DNA from: Viscum album
Lineage: Eukaryota; Streptophyta; Magnoliopsida; Santalales; Viscaceae
Reading direction: 5' to 3'
Length of the DNA stretch: 64,000 nt
Assembly (NCBI GenBank): GCA_963277665.1
Contig: OY728128.1
Location: 1,867,204,988 to 1,867,268,987 of the forward strand
The notes under the pieces are model-generated. The model was not told where the DNA came from and did not search any database. It saw nothing but the letters and a program-made list of their open reading frames with translations. Position numbers and translations under genes: made by a program. Shown here one piece after another: positions 11,572-23,397 of the stretch. Within the stretch, counting starts at the first letter, position 1, and each line of letters opens with the position of its first letter.

Positions 11572-12311
11572 TCATTTTCTACCATCCCTCCTTCCTTGAG
11601 ATGGCTCTTTGTGATAGGGAATATTTTTTTCTTGGGATGGCCCTTTAGCCGAATTTATGTTGGGGTGGAGATGACTTCTTCCTGGATGAGCGGGGGTGCG
11701 AGGAGAACCTAGAATGATGTAAAAGGGAACATGGGGAGTACCTCTATGTCCACTGGCTAATGTGTAGAAGTAATCTCCATAGGAAGTGGTAGAGTGGGTA
11801 GACCTCCGTTGGAGCAAGTAAAAGCATGGGTAGGTCCACAATGCTTGTTTCTTTTGGAAGTATCAGTGCGAGGAGTGTCCTCATTCTGGTCGAGCAAAAC
11901 ACGAGTAGGACCTCAGTGTTGGGTGCTTATGAAGCGCGGAAATCCTCTACTTCTCCTCTTATTCAGATAATGATAACCTTTGTCAGCTTCTGTAAGGACA
12001 TGGGGAAAACCCCCATGCTAACGGTTGACCAGATGTGTAGCATATTTACACTGGAGGCCTGTTACAGGAGGAACGGCTCTATTATTGAGGTCATGGGAGT
12101 AGAGGAGGATTTCGTACTGAGCGTCACTACTGCGGGGAGGACCCTTGTATGGATTGAAGCTAGAATATTGAGGACATCCACACTGAGCTTTGGAGAAGTA
12201 CATACCTGCAGTCTCATTGGTTATGGTATGGGTAGGACCTCTATACTGTTGTTCATTTCCATGGGTCAACCCACAACGGATTCTACATGCATCGACGACC
12301 ATGAGAGTCAA
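11572..12311 (-). pseudogene. Pro/Tyr-rich open stretch, possible gag N-terminal extension or extra ORF
   Basis: Two minus frames (12018-12311, 97 codons; 11572-11841, 89 codons) share a Pro/Tyr/Ser-rich composition with recurring [Q/N]PYxGPP-like phrases, for example QQYRGPTHT, NPYKGPPRSS and GHRGTPHVPFY. The corresponding + strand word GGGTAGGACCTC recurs at irregular spacing between 11.7 and 12.3 kb and again near 13.2 kb, suggesting degraded internal repetition. The stretch lies upstream of the gag core on the same strand, so an N-terminal gag extension, or an extra ORF of the kind Ogre elements carry before gag, are both possible. I do not recognise a domain. The + strand frame of 178 codons over the same interval is antisense to it. 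Confidence 0.35.
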
Positions 12312-14089
12312 CCTAGCCTACCCAATTTGTGGATGGGGCCTCGATCTGGTCTAGGCATATGAGTGCCTCTGATCAGCATAAACAAGGGACTAATGGTGTG
12401 TGTCTTTGGTGTCACGATAAATAGTTGTAGTTGACATTGATGCCCCTTAGCAGGAATCCTCCTCAGCCCACACCTAATGCTAGCATCATGTTAACTGAAT
12501 TGTGGTCGGTGGGGCATGCTCATAGCATAAGTGCTCCTCAGCCTATGGGGCCAGGTGGAAGTGTTGACGCAGCCTATTGGGAGCCCTCTATGGGATCCCC
12601 TAGAATGAGAATTTGGCTGGCCTAACCTAGACAACCCTCACCTCATTGGAGTAGTGGAGGGAGTCATCGAAGCGCTCTAGGGAGAGGCTCCCAAAATTAT
12701 TATACGTTGGAGTGGGGAGTAGTGGCTCCCTGGGCATCCCATGTCGGTGGTGGTGCTCATGAGTCACATAATCCTCTATGTATTGATGGTCCATATACTA
12801 TGTTAGGATAATCTCCTCTTCCTTTATTCATCGTACGAGGTCATTTATCACCCTTCTCTGAACAATTTTAGATGGGGATATAGGGAGTAGGCACCCAGCA
12901 GCTGTGGATGTGGAGGCTTCCATGGGAGAGATGAGGCCATGCGGGATTTCTGCGTTGACGTTTCCCCTACCCCTATGTTAGTTGGTGGGTGGTGATTTGT
13001 TCCATATCAATGCAACTTGGGTCCTGAAATGTAGGGAGATTTACACATTAGTCTTGAACAAAGGAAAATGACGTGAAGTGCCCCAGCTCCATTCTTTCTT
13101 CCATGGTTGGCAATAAAGATCCACACTGACAAAGTCACATACCGATATTTCCAACAATGAACTACCCCATTTCTTGGTGAGTATCACGCTAGGTCCACTA
13201 TTTTCTGGGTAGGACCTGGCACCAGTTACATAGATTTGGTGTCAATTCAATCAACTTATGTATAGAACGCTACTAATATACATATTGAAGAGAATATATT
13301 CATGTCTTTTTCACCATATCTCTTTCTAATGCTTTCATTGGGGTGCGCATCAATCTCTTTTGGAGAAGAACACGTAGCTATTTCCTAGCATTCTCGCTTC
13401 CCAGAGGCTGGTGGCATATGTTCCTTATTCAGGGATATTTTCTCCTTGATTGAAATGAGATGATGGGATGTAGGATCCTCCTTCCATGGATTCCTCCTCA
13501 GAACTCATTACCTATTCCATGTATCCCTCAAAGACTTAAGACATTTTTCGTGAAAATCTTCTCATTTCCATGTCATCATGTATGCTAGTTAATTATGCTA
13601 CTTCTATCAGGACGTTTAGTCAGGGAAAAAACCTTTACATGAGGGATTAGTTATGTTGGACATCAAGGGTGTGTCTGGACTATAGAACACTAACATGTCT
13701 GGGTTTCTTCCCATAATTATAGGACTTCTCGATGGTGCATAATCTTGAGGCATCCAATGTCGAGGGTGAGGAATTATATTCCATGTTCATGTATCTATGG
13801 TTTTCCTCATCTTACCATGTTTAACCCAGGGTATTTTGCGAGTTTAATGTCTAGAAGAGATGGGTCTGACTAATTAGAACACTGACAGAAGTGGATCGGA
13901 TGGGTGAAACCCCTGCATGGAACACTAATGCTGTGGATAATGCTTGGTTAGTATCATGATTGCTTCTAGGGGTAGCGAGAAGGTGGGTGAAATTATCTCA
14001 CCTTTATGTGGTATCCCGGGTAAGAATCCAGAAGATTTATGGTGGATGAAGAATGATATGGAACATTCATGAAGGTGATAGTAGTTTTT
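12312..14089 (-). other. Leader/intergenic part of the older element, nothing assignable
   Basis: Moderate-GC sequence without a long open frame or recognisable motif on either strand. Occasional GGGTAGGACCT words continue from the interval to the left. I take it as the pre-gag leader of the minus-strand element. Confidence 0.4.
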
Positions 14090-15130
14090 TTCATGAACCT
14101 TGAAGAGACATCCTACATATCAAAGTCATATAGAGTCAAGGTCCACAAAGTTTGGTGGGGTGATGGGACACCTGAGGAGGCGACCCATGAGAATTGAAGC
14201 ATGGATAGGATCTAAAGGATGTGGAACCTCTGGGATGGGGAATGACCTTCTTGAATCACATGTGACTGAGGGAGAAAGGCCATAATGGGACATTAGTGAT
14301 GGGCTTGATCCTCTGGGAGGCTTCCTACATATACATGAGGCAGTGAATCACAGTCCTTGATGTTCATGATGGGGTGTAAAATTCAGGTCTATGCATAGTA
14401 CAAAAACACAATGATATACATGTTCTTACACGTAGTTAGCAGCCCGGGTTTGTCTGAAGCCACAGGGGTGGACCAGAGATGTGGGACCTAGCTAAGGGGA
14501 CAACAATGGTATACTGTCTATTGCAGACTATAGAGGCTTACTGCTAGATGAGGTACAATGGCTAACCACTAACTGGGTTGACAACCACTACCTGGGTTTA
14601 CAATGGCTTATCACCGACTGGGGAATAAAACGGCTTACCATCTATAGGGGAATATAATTATTTACCATCGATTGGGGAACACAATGGATTACTATTATTT
14701 AGGGAACACAATGGCTTACCATCAATCGGGGTTGGACCTCAGGGAGGATTCCTACATTCATTGTATAGGAACAGGGAACAAATCCCTTGTAGCTCGAATT
14801 GGTAATGTTTAACATCTTCTGGGACGAAAAGAGGCATATAGTTTAACATCATGTGGAATGAACGTAAATCGTTGCGGTGGGGCCATGACTATTTGGTGTT
14901 GGGCTTGAACCTTAAGATGTCTTCCTATGTAGCTTGCCTTAGAAATGATCAAAGTCCACAAAGTTCAGGATACGGGATATTGTTTTACATCATGCAGAAT
15001 GAAGGAGATCCAACATGATGGGTTTGAGACAAGTAGGTGTTGGGATTGAAACATTGAGAGGCTTCTTACATACCATACCTTGTAAAGGATCAAAGTTCAC
15101 ATAGTTGGGGATGGGGGATTGAGGAAAACA
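14090..15130. repeat. Degenerate long repeats in the leader region
   Basis: A phrase of the type 'GAGGCTTCCTACATA ... AAAGTCCACAAAGTT ... GGGGATGGG' recurs with variation near 14.10, 14.31, 14.93 and 15.05 kb. A second phrase, TTTAACATCATGTGGAATGA, recurs near 14.84 and 14.98 kb. Spacing is irregular because other repeats are interspersed. No coding frame follows the repeats. Confidence 0.55.
14555..14735. repeat. ~27-bp tandem repeat
   Basis: Successive diverged units of the form ACAATGGCTTACCATCGATT followed by GGGGAAC begin near 14600, 14629, 14656, 14682 and 14709, a spacing of 26-29 bp, with more degenerate copies before them. No function is evident. It lies inside the presumed leader of the minus-strand element. 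Confidence 0.7.
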
Positions 15131-16870
15131 CTCTAGAGAGAGGATTTCATGGTCAATTCTTACACTAATCCCATGTGATTCATGTTAAACATGGGAATCA
15201 ACAAGTAGCAAAGACAGTACGATCACATCGTTAAAGGTGCATTCATGGGAAATGGAATAGGGCTTACACGTGGTTAAAGGCCCTAGGAGGAAATATGGGA
15301 TTACACATGGTTAGCAGCCCATATATATGGATATTGGGACATACTCCAAGATAAATTATGTATAGAGATAAATACCATAGGGAGAGGGAAGAGAGAACAA
15401 TGTTCCCTATGCCCATCTCTCCTCCGGTCTTTGGCATGGAAGAAGTGAGGAAGAGCAATGTTGGTTCCTCCTACAAGAAGGTATTGGGGATTACACAGAG
15501 ATGGATTCCAATTCCCGCAGACAAATGCTTCCCCATTAAGGAGGATCTCATTCTATTTGAGTATGATGTCACTAATGTAGAGATGAGTGGGAATAGATAA
15601 TGTTCGAGATAGGGCACCCCATTTAAGATGCAAGGGGAGAGGCCACAGTTTTACCTCATGTGCTGAGGACGATGGTGCTTGGTAGTTTAACATAATGTAT
15701 TGCATACGAGGAGGGTTCACTCCGCACCCCCAGGGTTTATATAACCAACATGCTTTAACCCTTGGTGATGGGAAGGCACTGGAAATGCCCTGGAGAGGGG
15801 GTGTTGTGGAGTGATCCATTAAGGGTCCCACATTAGTGTTACTATTTGAAGAAGTAATAGATGTTATCATGCTTATATAAAGAAGTATGAGGCTATGTAA
15901 CTCTACATAAAGTGGAACCCAAGGGACATTGAAATCAATTTTTATGAGCGTGGAAGCCCGCACAAGAGAAGTGTTTGTGAAGAAAACATGTTCACATGAG
16001 AGGACATTGTGATGCTCTAGTGTCCACGCAGGGGAGGGACTTTGTGAAGGGGTATGCTTCAAGAAGTAGAGTGTCCTAGATGAGGAAAATGGAATAAGTG
16101 CATATGTTGGGTTCTTCAGAAAGTAGAAAGGCTTTTGTGGAGCAAGGATTTTCAAAGAAAAGTGCCTTGCAATGCATTGCAGTGTGAAGCTGTGTGCCTT
16201 GCGAAGCACAGTAACCCTGCCTTAGCATGTGGTTCACATGTTCCTGGAAGGTACTTCGGTAAGCATGAGTGATTTGGGAAGACGCATTCCCCCTTAGGGA
16301 TATCCTTCCATTGTGATGGCATGTGGGCTTCGTGAAGGGGATCCCTACTTGAAGAGGGGTTATGTTAAAGCAAAATGAAAGGCACTTCGCGACGCTCAAG
16401 TACCTAGAAGTACTCATTTTTCGCAGAGCAGAAGGTGCTTTATGATTTGGGAGTTGAGAAGGCGAATGGTTAGAGAATATATCCTTTGGGATTAAGGGGA
16501 GATCGATATTTATAGGCAAGAGGTTCCATGATGTATAGATCACTCAACAAGATTCCACATGGTGCTTTGTCGTAACTGTGGATCCTTCTGTCACATTACT
16601 CGACGGTGACTTCACAAACATATTTCAGACCACAGAGCTTCCCACCTCTTTACTTTGTGGCAGCATTGCAAACCACTTTCAGATCACGGAGCCTCATACC
16701 TATTTACATTGTAGTGGCTTCACGAAGTAGGCAGCTTCGCACTGACTGTAGTGGTGTGGGGCTTCACGAACAGCCTCCACAAGGCAGTCCCTACGGAGTT
16801 GGTTTATTTCTTCGCATCCTTTTCCTCCACACATATTTGGGCACTAAGAGCTCCATAAAAACTTATGTAT
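15131..16870 (-). repeat. LTR-like region of the older minus-strand element
   Basis: It contains a good minus-strand TATA box (16507-16514) about 360 bp inside the composition boundary at 16.87 kb, as expected for a 5' LTR whose outer end is near 16.87 kb. Imperfect inverted words of the form GCTTCxCGAAG are scattered through it (near 16.20, 16.33, 16.39, 16.72 and 16.77 kb). Two minus frames (15553-16209, 218 codons; 16076-16543, 155 codons) overlap in different frames and lack family features; the second starts upstream of the TATA box. I do not call them genes. LTR ends and a primer site could not be found. Confidence 0.4.
16507..16514 (-). promoter_or_regulatory. TATA box (TATAAATA on minus strand)
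   Basis: Minus-strand context CTTGCCTATAAATATCGATC. Followed on the minus strand by a C-rich stretch, as in plant LTR leaders. Confidence 0.5.
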
Positions 16871-19800
16871 AATATGTAATTTCTATAAAATATATTTTTT
16901 AATCATATTGATATCTAATGTACTAAAAAAACATATATATATATATATATATAAGACCTTATGTTTTGGAATTTTCTAATTTCCAACACTACCATCAAAG
17001 GAAAACACTTATCTAACATGTATAGAAACCTGATAAAATCTAGTATAGTTCTATAGTTTTCTGCATTTTAGCATTATATATGATATTCCACATAGAATCA
17101 AATATATTACATGCCCTTTAAAGTATATTATGTATCACGGTGATTTTTCATGAAAACATTTTCAATAATGTAAATTTCAGTATATAATATATATATATTT
17201 AAGGAGAATATCTTATATACAATTATTTTCTCCATCCATATAGACTAAAATATAAACATCCTCATAGATTTAAAACTACATAAAATGAATTCAAATTGAT
17301 TTCCAATTGAAAAAAATTAAAACATCCCAAAAAATGTTTATAACAAACCATCTTCACAAAGTATTGGAAAAAGATGAGTACTCACAGAGCCTAAAAATAA
17401 AATAAAGGTGAATGATCTATAATCTATCATTTCATTAGTGAAGTTGAATGAGAAATCACTATACTAACTACATAGTGTTCGATATATCATATATTGAATG
17501 ATGTATCACCATTTAAAAATACAGAGTTAAATGTATCATCTTTGGAATAGTGTATCACTACACAATAATAATTCCCATGAATGATATTTCCCCAGGTGAA
17601 TGATTTATCAAAAAAATTAATAGTACATTCTGAATAACATGTCACTAGGTGAATGATGCGTCATTATAATCAAAATTCTTATGTAGGAGATCTAACCCCA
17701 CAATATGAAAAAGAGGTGAATAATATATCACCACATGAATAAATGAGAAAGATTCTTTACTGATTTTATAGAATATCATGCTAACGAAAGTAAAAGTTAA
17801 CGACATAGAACTAAATAAAATAAATTGTGATTGATTGATCACCACTTGCATAAATTTTATGTTATAGTTTAATCTATGTAAAAAATGACCAATCCCTTAG
17901 AATACCTATGGTGAAGGATTTATCACCCAAGTTATCTATAATATCAAGAAAATTATTTTCAAGACTACTCAAATTCATGATATTTTATACCTATCATTAA
18001 TAATATGCCTGGACCCTCTAGGCATAGATAATAATTCAATAACAATTCTGCTCTTACTGGGTTTATGGAAAAAGATCAACTCATCAAAATAAAGTGTCAT
18101 CAAATAGGATACATCCCTACATATCTTAAACTATGTGTGAATTCTATTACAAAAGGAATTTTTAGGAACATAATAAACATTTAACAACACAACCATGGTA
18201 CAAGAAAACCCCATCTCAATTCTATTCACAGTGGATCTCATCACTTTTCTATTAATCATGTTTATTATCCACTACATGTTTAGAATATAATTTCTATATT
18301 ACCTATCATGATTGGAATAACCAAAATTCATCACAAAATAAGCAAGGTAACTCTCATTGCTTTCATTGAAGTTCATTCACAATACCCAACTATACCTACT
18401 ACTAAATAATAAAAACCATTAACATACCTATGATTTCCATAACCATCACAATAAGTTAGCACCCCAATTTGAGAAATACCTCAAATGTTATTCAAGGAAA
18501 ATTATCCACTATTGGACACCTTCTAATGTCTCTTTCTCTATATTACCAAGCCTCTATCATTGGTTTTATAGCCATCAGAGGGAACATAATAAATAAAAAT
18601 CACTAGTGGTCTCTCCATGAGTTCTATAAGTCTCCATATCCTTTTGTAACGTAATAAAAAGCTTTCTCAGTTCCACTTGGAGTCAGTTACACTCACATAA
18701 CTATGATTTCGACCCACAAAACATATGGAAAGACATGTGATAAAATAATATTTTGATCAATCTCCCATAATTATAGAGCCAACTCATTGAAAAATTCTCA
18801 AACAAAATCACGCTTTCTAGACTGAGCTTATTATAGCCATAAATTAACACTATGGTACCCTTCCTCTATTAAATTACCACATTAATAAATTACAATATCA
18901 TTATAACTAAATTTCTAATTTATGAGATTATTAAATACTATTTGTGTAATCAATGAAAATCATATAGTGGAATATTATTTTATAAATCTGATGAATCGGG
19001 ATGTGGTTAATTATGGTCCCAATCTTATTTCACTACCAATCAATTATAATGTCAGTTCCCTTAAACATGGTTTACATAAAATTTAGAATTTAATAAGGAA
19101 AAAAATTATAAACCAAATAATGAAAAATATATTTAAATATATATATATATAAGGGAAACATATGAAAAAATATAGTACGCTCATTATAGTAATATTTCAT
19201 TATAGAGAGAAAAATAAATAGAATTTGTTATAGACAAATAATAATGGAGGTACATAAGATGGAAAAAATAATCATGAAATTGAAACAAAAAATAATATAC
19301 ATTTACTAATATATCATATTGTAAAAAGGGATGATGAAAAATTATTATTAAAAGTGAAAATGGGAATATTGAAGATATTTTAAGATAAACCATAATCATG
19401 ATTCCAATTAAATTGGAGAACATTTTAGGAATGGATATTATGGGAGTTGATGGGAAATCATCGTTTAAGTGGATGGGAATTATTATTAACATAGACTCAT
19501 TTTCAGGAAAGAATATAACTCATTGATAATAAATATTTTCATTAATATTTATAGTTACAAAATAGAAACATGTTGTACCATAATAAATGTTAGATGAAAC
19601 TTATTGAGAAACAATATAACTCAAAAAATAATATTGAGTTATAGAAGACTGTTATATTTTAGGGAATACATTACTAGTTTCCACTAATAAGATAGAGTAT
19701 GAATGGAAATGAAATTACCATATTTAAAAATAATTTATGATATTATAATTTATATGGAAGTAGTTACACAATACAAATGAATATTGATGCATAATAACAA

Positions 19801-20355
19801 AGTATGACATAGTGAAGGATTATTGATATGGTAACCCCAATAGGTAAAGAACAATTCAAAGAAAAGTCTATAGAAAAGAGTGATATATCATTAATTTTAT
19901 GTTAAAATTACTTTAGTAATGTTAATTCATGATATTATCTATCAAAAAAAATGGTTTACCCACAAGTTAAAATAGATAAGGTTCCTAAAAATGAATATTG
20001 AAGAAGGAAATGTTGATACAAAACCCTTTACTTGTCCTATATTTGTTCATTACATGTGTTTAATATTCTGATTAATAAAATTAATCTTATTAGATACCCT
20101 CTTATGAACATTATTCTCTTATAAATAAATTAAAATTTACCAATTATTATCATATTTTATTTATTTATTAATATTATTTTCTTGTTTTTTCATAAAAAAT
20201 TGAATAGGTTTTGGATTATTTTGATAATTTTAGTGGTAAAAATTGATATTTAAATAATTTTTTAAATACATAATATATACTTTTTAGAACCAAAAACTAA
20301 TAAATAAATATTTAGTAACTTATAATAATATTAGTATTTATTTTCCCATTATAGA
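16871..20355 (-). mobile_element. Internal (5' UTR-side) fragment of an AT-rich gypsy-type element
   Basis: Very AT-rich with no open frame above about 100 codons. Its right part matches the sequence left of LTR D: 19.6-20.35 kb resembles 40.3-41.08 kb (shared words TATTGAGTTAT, CTAGTCCC/TTGTCC plus ATATTT, TATTAGTAT, in order). It is therefore the part of an element just inside a 5' LTR, with LTR A as that LTR. The left end is cut by the composition boundary at 16.87 kb. A short (AT)n run lies at 16933-16953. No gag is readable. Confidence 0.45.
16933..16953. repeat. (AT)n microsatellite
   Basis: Uninterrupted AT dinucleotide run of about 21 bp just right of the composition boundary. Confidence 0.9.
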
Positions 20356-20911
20356 GACCAAAGATTTATATAAATATATATTACAACATAAAATATGAGT
20401 AATCATTTAATTATAACAATAAAGTCTTATGACCATAATTGTTTTTTGTATTTAGAAACTATGATACATATGTAATTGGTTGATAAGTGAACTACATCAT
20501 CTCTGAATAATTTATTCATAAATAACACTATTCATATAGATATCATATATAATACCTTTATTCGCAACATGAGGAATGGAAAAAATAAAAAAGGGCGAGC
20601 TCATATGCTCTGTAAGGGTAATAAAATGGGATATCAACATAAAATGGGAATTAGATTATGTGAACAAGAGAGTAAAATATTAGAACTATAACTTGTATAT
20701 CATATATTTTACACTTTAGTCGTGTCATAAATCATAGAATTTTATAAGACCTGAATCATAAAGTAATCAATGGACACCCTATGGGAACTTAAAATTTCAA
20801 TGAGGCATAGATTTGGGAAATATATATAATCATATAAAATAGTATTTAAATTATACATACCAATACATTAATAAATTATTATTCTTGGGCTGACATATTG
20901 TGTAATTACAT

Positions 20912-21080
20912 TAGGTTTCGGGTAACCTGTTGTGTACTGTCTTTTGGGATTGGGATGACCAATCGTGTGCCCTCTTGTTTCATGGTTGGGATAGATTCTC
21001 CTGTATCATATTGTTTTGGTCTTGGTATAACCTATTATGTTCCCACTTGTTTTAGGATTGGAATAACCTCTCATGTACCC
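20912..21080. repeat. ~36-bp tandem repeat in LTR A
   Basis: Five units of the type GGATTGGGATAACCTCTCATG followed by TACCCTCTTGTTTT start near 20912, 20946, 20981, 21018 and 21054 (34-37 bp apart). The homologous block is in LTR B at about 30150-30325. Confidence 0.8.
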
Positions 21081-22615
21081 ATGCGCTCATAGATCATTAG
21101 CCTTTATCCAATTCCATGTAGCAAGATTTAAAACATACCCATCACATAATCCATATATTTATGTGACATAAGATCACAATACATTAATAATATCATAAAC
21201 CATATAAAGGTAATGGGTTTCATTAAAAAAATATAGTATATAATAATCATAGAATGGAAATGGATTTCCTAAACATTTTATCATACCATAACCCATAGAA
21301 AGGAAATGGGTTTCAAAATCATCTAATTAATTTGTCACTGCAAAACCCAGAGAAAATGTATTTTTTTAATAAATATATATTTATTATACAAAATATCCAT
21401 GGAAAGAATAATTATGGTATAATTGGATCATCTCCTCATCAAACTATTATCAATACCAATGATTTTACACATTTATGAACAAATCATCCATAATAATATC
21501 ATTAAATCATTTCTAAAGAAAATACACCTTATATTTCAAACAATATGTTTAAAATATTTTAATTCCAAAAATATTAATGAATAAAAATTCTTGTGAAATA
21601 ATATTGAAATTTTATATTAAATTCTTAAAATAATTTAATGGTAATAATGGTGGAAAAATAATATTATTTTCTTGAAAGTTAAGATAAAGATTACATTCGC
21701 ATTATTGTTAAAATGTTAAAATAGACTCGTTTGAAAAATGATAACAAGATTAATTTAAAACCAATTTTAAAAAACTAAATATTGTGTAAAAAATAATTGT
21801 ATAATAGTGAACACATTAATTATATTTTTGGGAAAATATGTAAATGGAATAAAAAAGGGGTTTGGACTAAAAAGAAAGATAAACATCATATTATCATAAA
21901 AACATTATTTTGGAATTAGGAATACCTAAAGAGATAAAAATGATAGGAAAATTGTTTTTTTCACTAATAACCGGTTTAGTTGAAAATAAATTAGTTTATT
22001 AATGGGTATATCATAATATTTAATCATTAAAAACTAAATTTTAAACAATCCAAATAAACAATGATATTATAACATAAATGTTTTACCAGTTTTGGAAGAT
22101 TTTGAATCCTTATTCCCATGAAATAATAATGCCAAATAAAACCATAAATACCAATAAATGAATTATATTCATGAAATAAAATTTAAAACGTCTCATATAT
22201 AAAAATAATAAAACAATATATGTTCAAAATAAAACATTTTTTCCCAAAAAAGACAATTTGAGATGAAATTCCCTTACCTCATGTCTCAATTTTGTTTGTA
22301 CATGTTGGAACCTACTGTATAATAAACATAAGTTTATTATAAATTTATTATATAACCATAATGATATATATAATTCTAAATATGATCTAATTATGACCTT
22401 TTATTACTTTTTCACTAACAATTCGTTTTAAAAATCACGTTTCAAGTAATAATTTCTTCGGTTTCCATGTGTCTTTTGATATGGTATTTTATCGTCTTAC
22501 TTTGATCATAGTTTTCTCATAAAAAGAATTTTAAAAATTAAATAAATATCATATATATTCTATTGTATATTTAATTCAAGTATTTTATTAATTATTGTTA
22601 TAGAAAATGAATTAC

Positions 22616-23065
22616 ATTGCTCGTTGAGATGGTAGGGTGGATGTACAAATGAATAATGGTTCCATTTTCCCGATGGATGGAAAAAATAACGATAAATAAT
22701 AAATATAAATTGAATAATCCTTATTATTACTTTTATATTTCATAGTTTCATTTAAACTCACCTTATTTGATTCCATGTAATTCAAAAAGGGAAATCGAAT
22801 CACATCACTTCGTCAGGTGGTAGTCTACCATACGCACGAGAAACATTATCGTATTCTTATGAAATGGAATGTAAGAAGTCAGTGGTAATATACATATATA
22901 TATATATATATAACTATAATAATTTCTTAAATATGATATATATAAACATTAAATACATCATTATCTCCATCAATTATAGGCGGTGATGGAAAATGTATCA
23001 CATTAGTTTATGAGGCTGTAGTCTGTCATACACTTGATCGACAGTTTTATTTCCAACATCATGGT
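22616..23065. repeat. ~190-bp tandem units in LTR A (three copies)
   Basis: Cores of the form CATCACTTCGTGAGGTGG followed by TAGTCTACCATACACACGAG recur at about 22616, 22803 and 22998, followed each time by TTTCATTTTCC-like text and GATGG. Spacing is about 189 and 197 bp. The second copy contains the near-palindrome GGTAGTCTACC. Confidence 0.8.
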
Positions 23066-23390
23066 ACATAATATATATATATATATATAGGTCATTCCAT
23101 TAACATAATAAAATAATACTATATGATACATAATTATGTTAATATATTAGCATGTCTGAATAATATTTGAAGGATTTGGAGGCACAAATAAAATGAAAAT
23201 ACATAGTTAAGGACAATAACTCTTCTTTGAGTAACACCTTTCGGATTAAGATTGAAGGTTTCATAGGGGGTTTTATTAATAACAAGAACACCCATGAGAT
23301 GTGAGGATGGAATTAAGTAATGTACTCGTGTAATTTCTTTCTAAACAAATGGGTTTCTAATGTTTGAAGAGGAAATGAGAGGGGTTTTAC

Positions 23391-23397
23391 TTTTATA
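23391..23397 (-). promoter_or_regulatory. TATA box of LTR A (TATAAAA on minus)
   Basis: + strand TTTTATA at the position corresponding to the TATA box of LTRs B, C, D and E. The adjoining GGG of the consensus CTTATAAAAGGG has decayed here. Confidence 0.55.

Larger units (their letters stand above)
9291..16870 (-). mobile_element. Older Ty3/gypsy-type element, 5' half, carrying the insertion
   Basis: This segment has moderate GC, unlike the AT-rich DNA to its right, and reads best on the minus strand. From high to low coordinates it shows an LTR-like region with a TATA box (16.87-15.1 kb), repeat-rich leader sequence (15.1-14.1 kb), a Pro/Tyr-rich open stretch (12.3-11.6 kb) and a Retrotrans_gag-type core (9.86-9.52 kb). 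The rest of gag and pol would lie to the left of the window, beyond position 1. Its order and its long pre-gag region recall Tat/Ogre-type elements, but no RT is available to confirm the lineage. Confidence 0.55.

Noticed and set aside
11826..12362. 178-codon + strand ORF
   Set aside because: Antisense to the Pro/Tyr-rich minus-strand stretch in the older element; the gag core shows that coding direction is minus; no motif.
15553..16543. 218- and 155-codon minus-strand ORFs
   Set aside because: They overlap in different frames, the second starts upstream of the TATA box, the composition is not protein-like and no domain is visible.
22894..23089. AT microsatellites as a matrix-attachment or replication-origin signal
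   Set aside because: Short AT runs are common across this AT-rich region; nothing specific supports an origin or attachment site.
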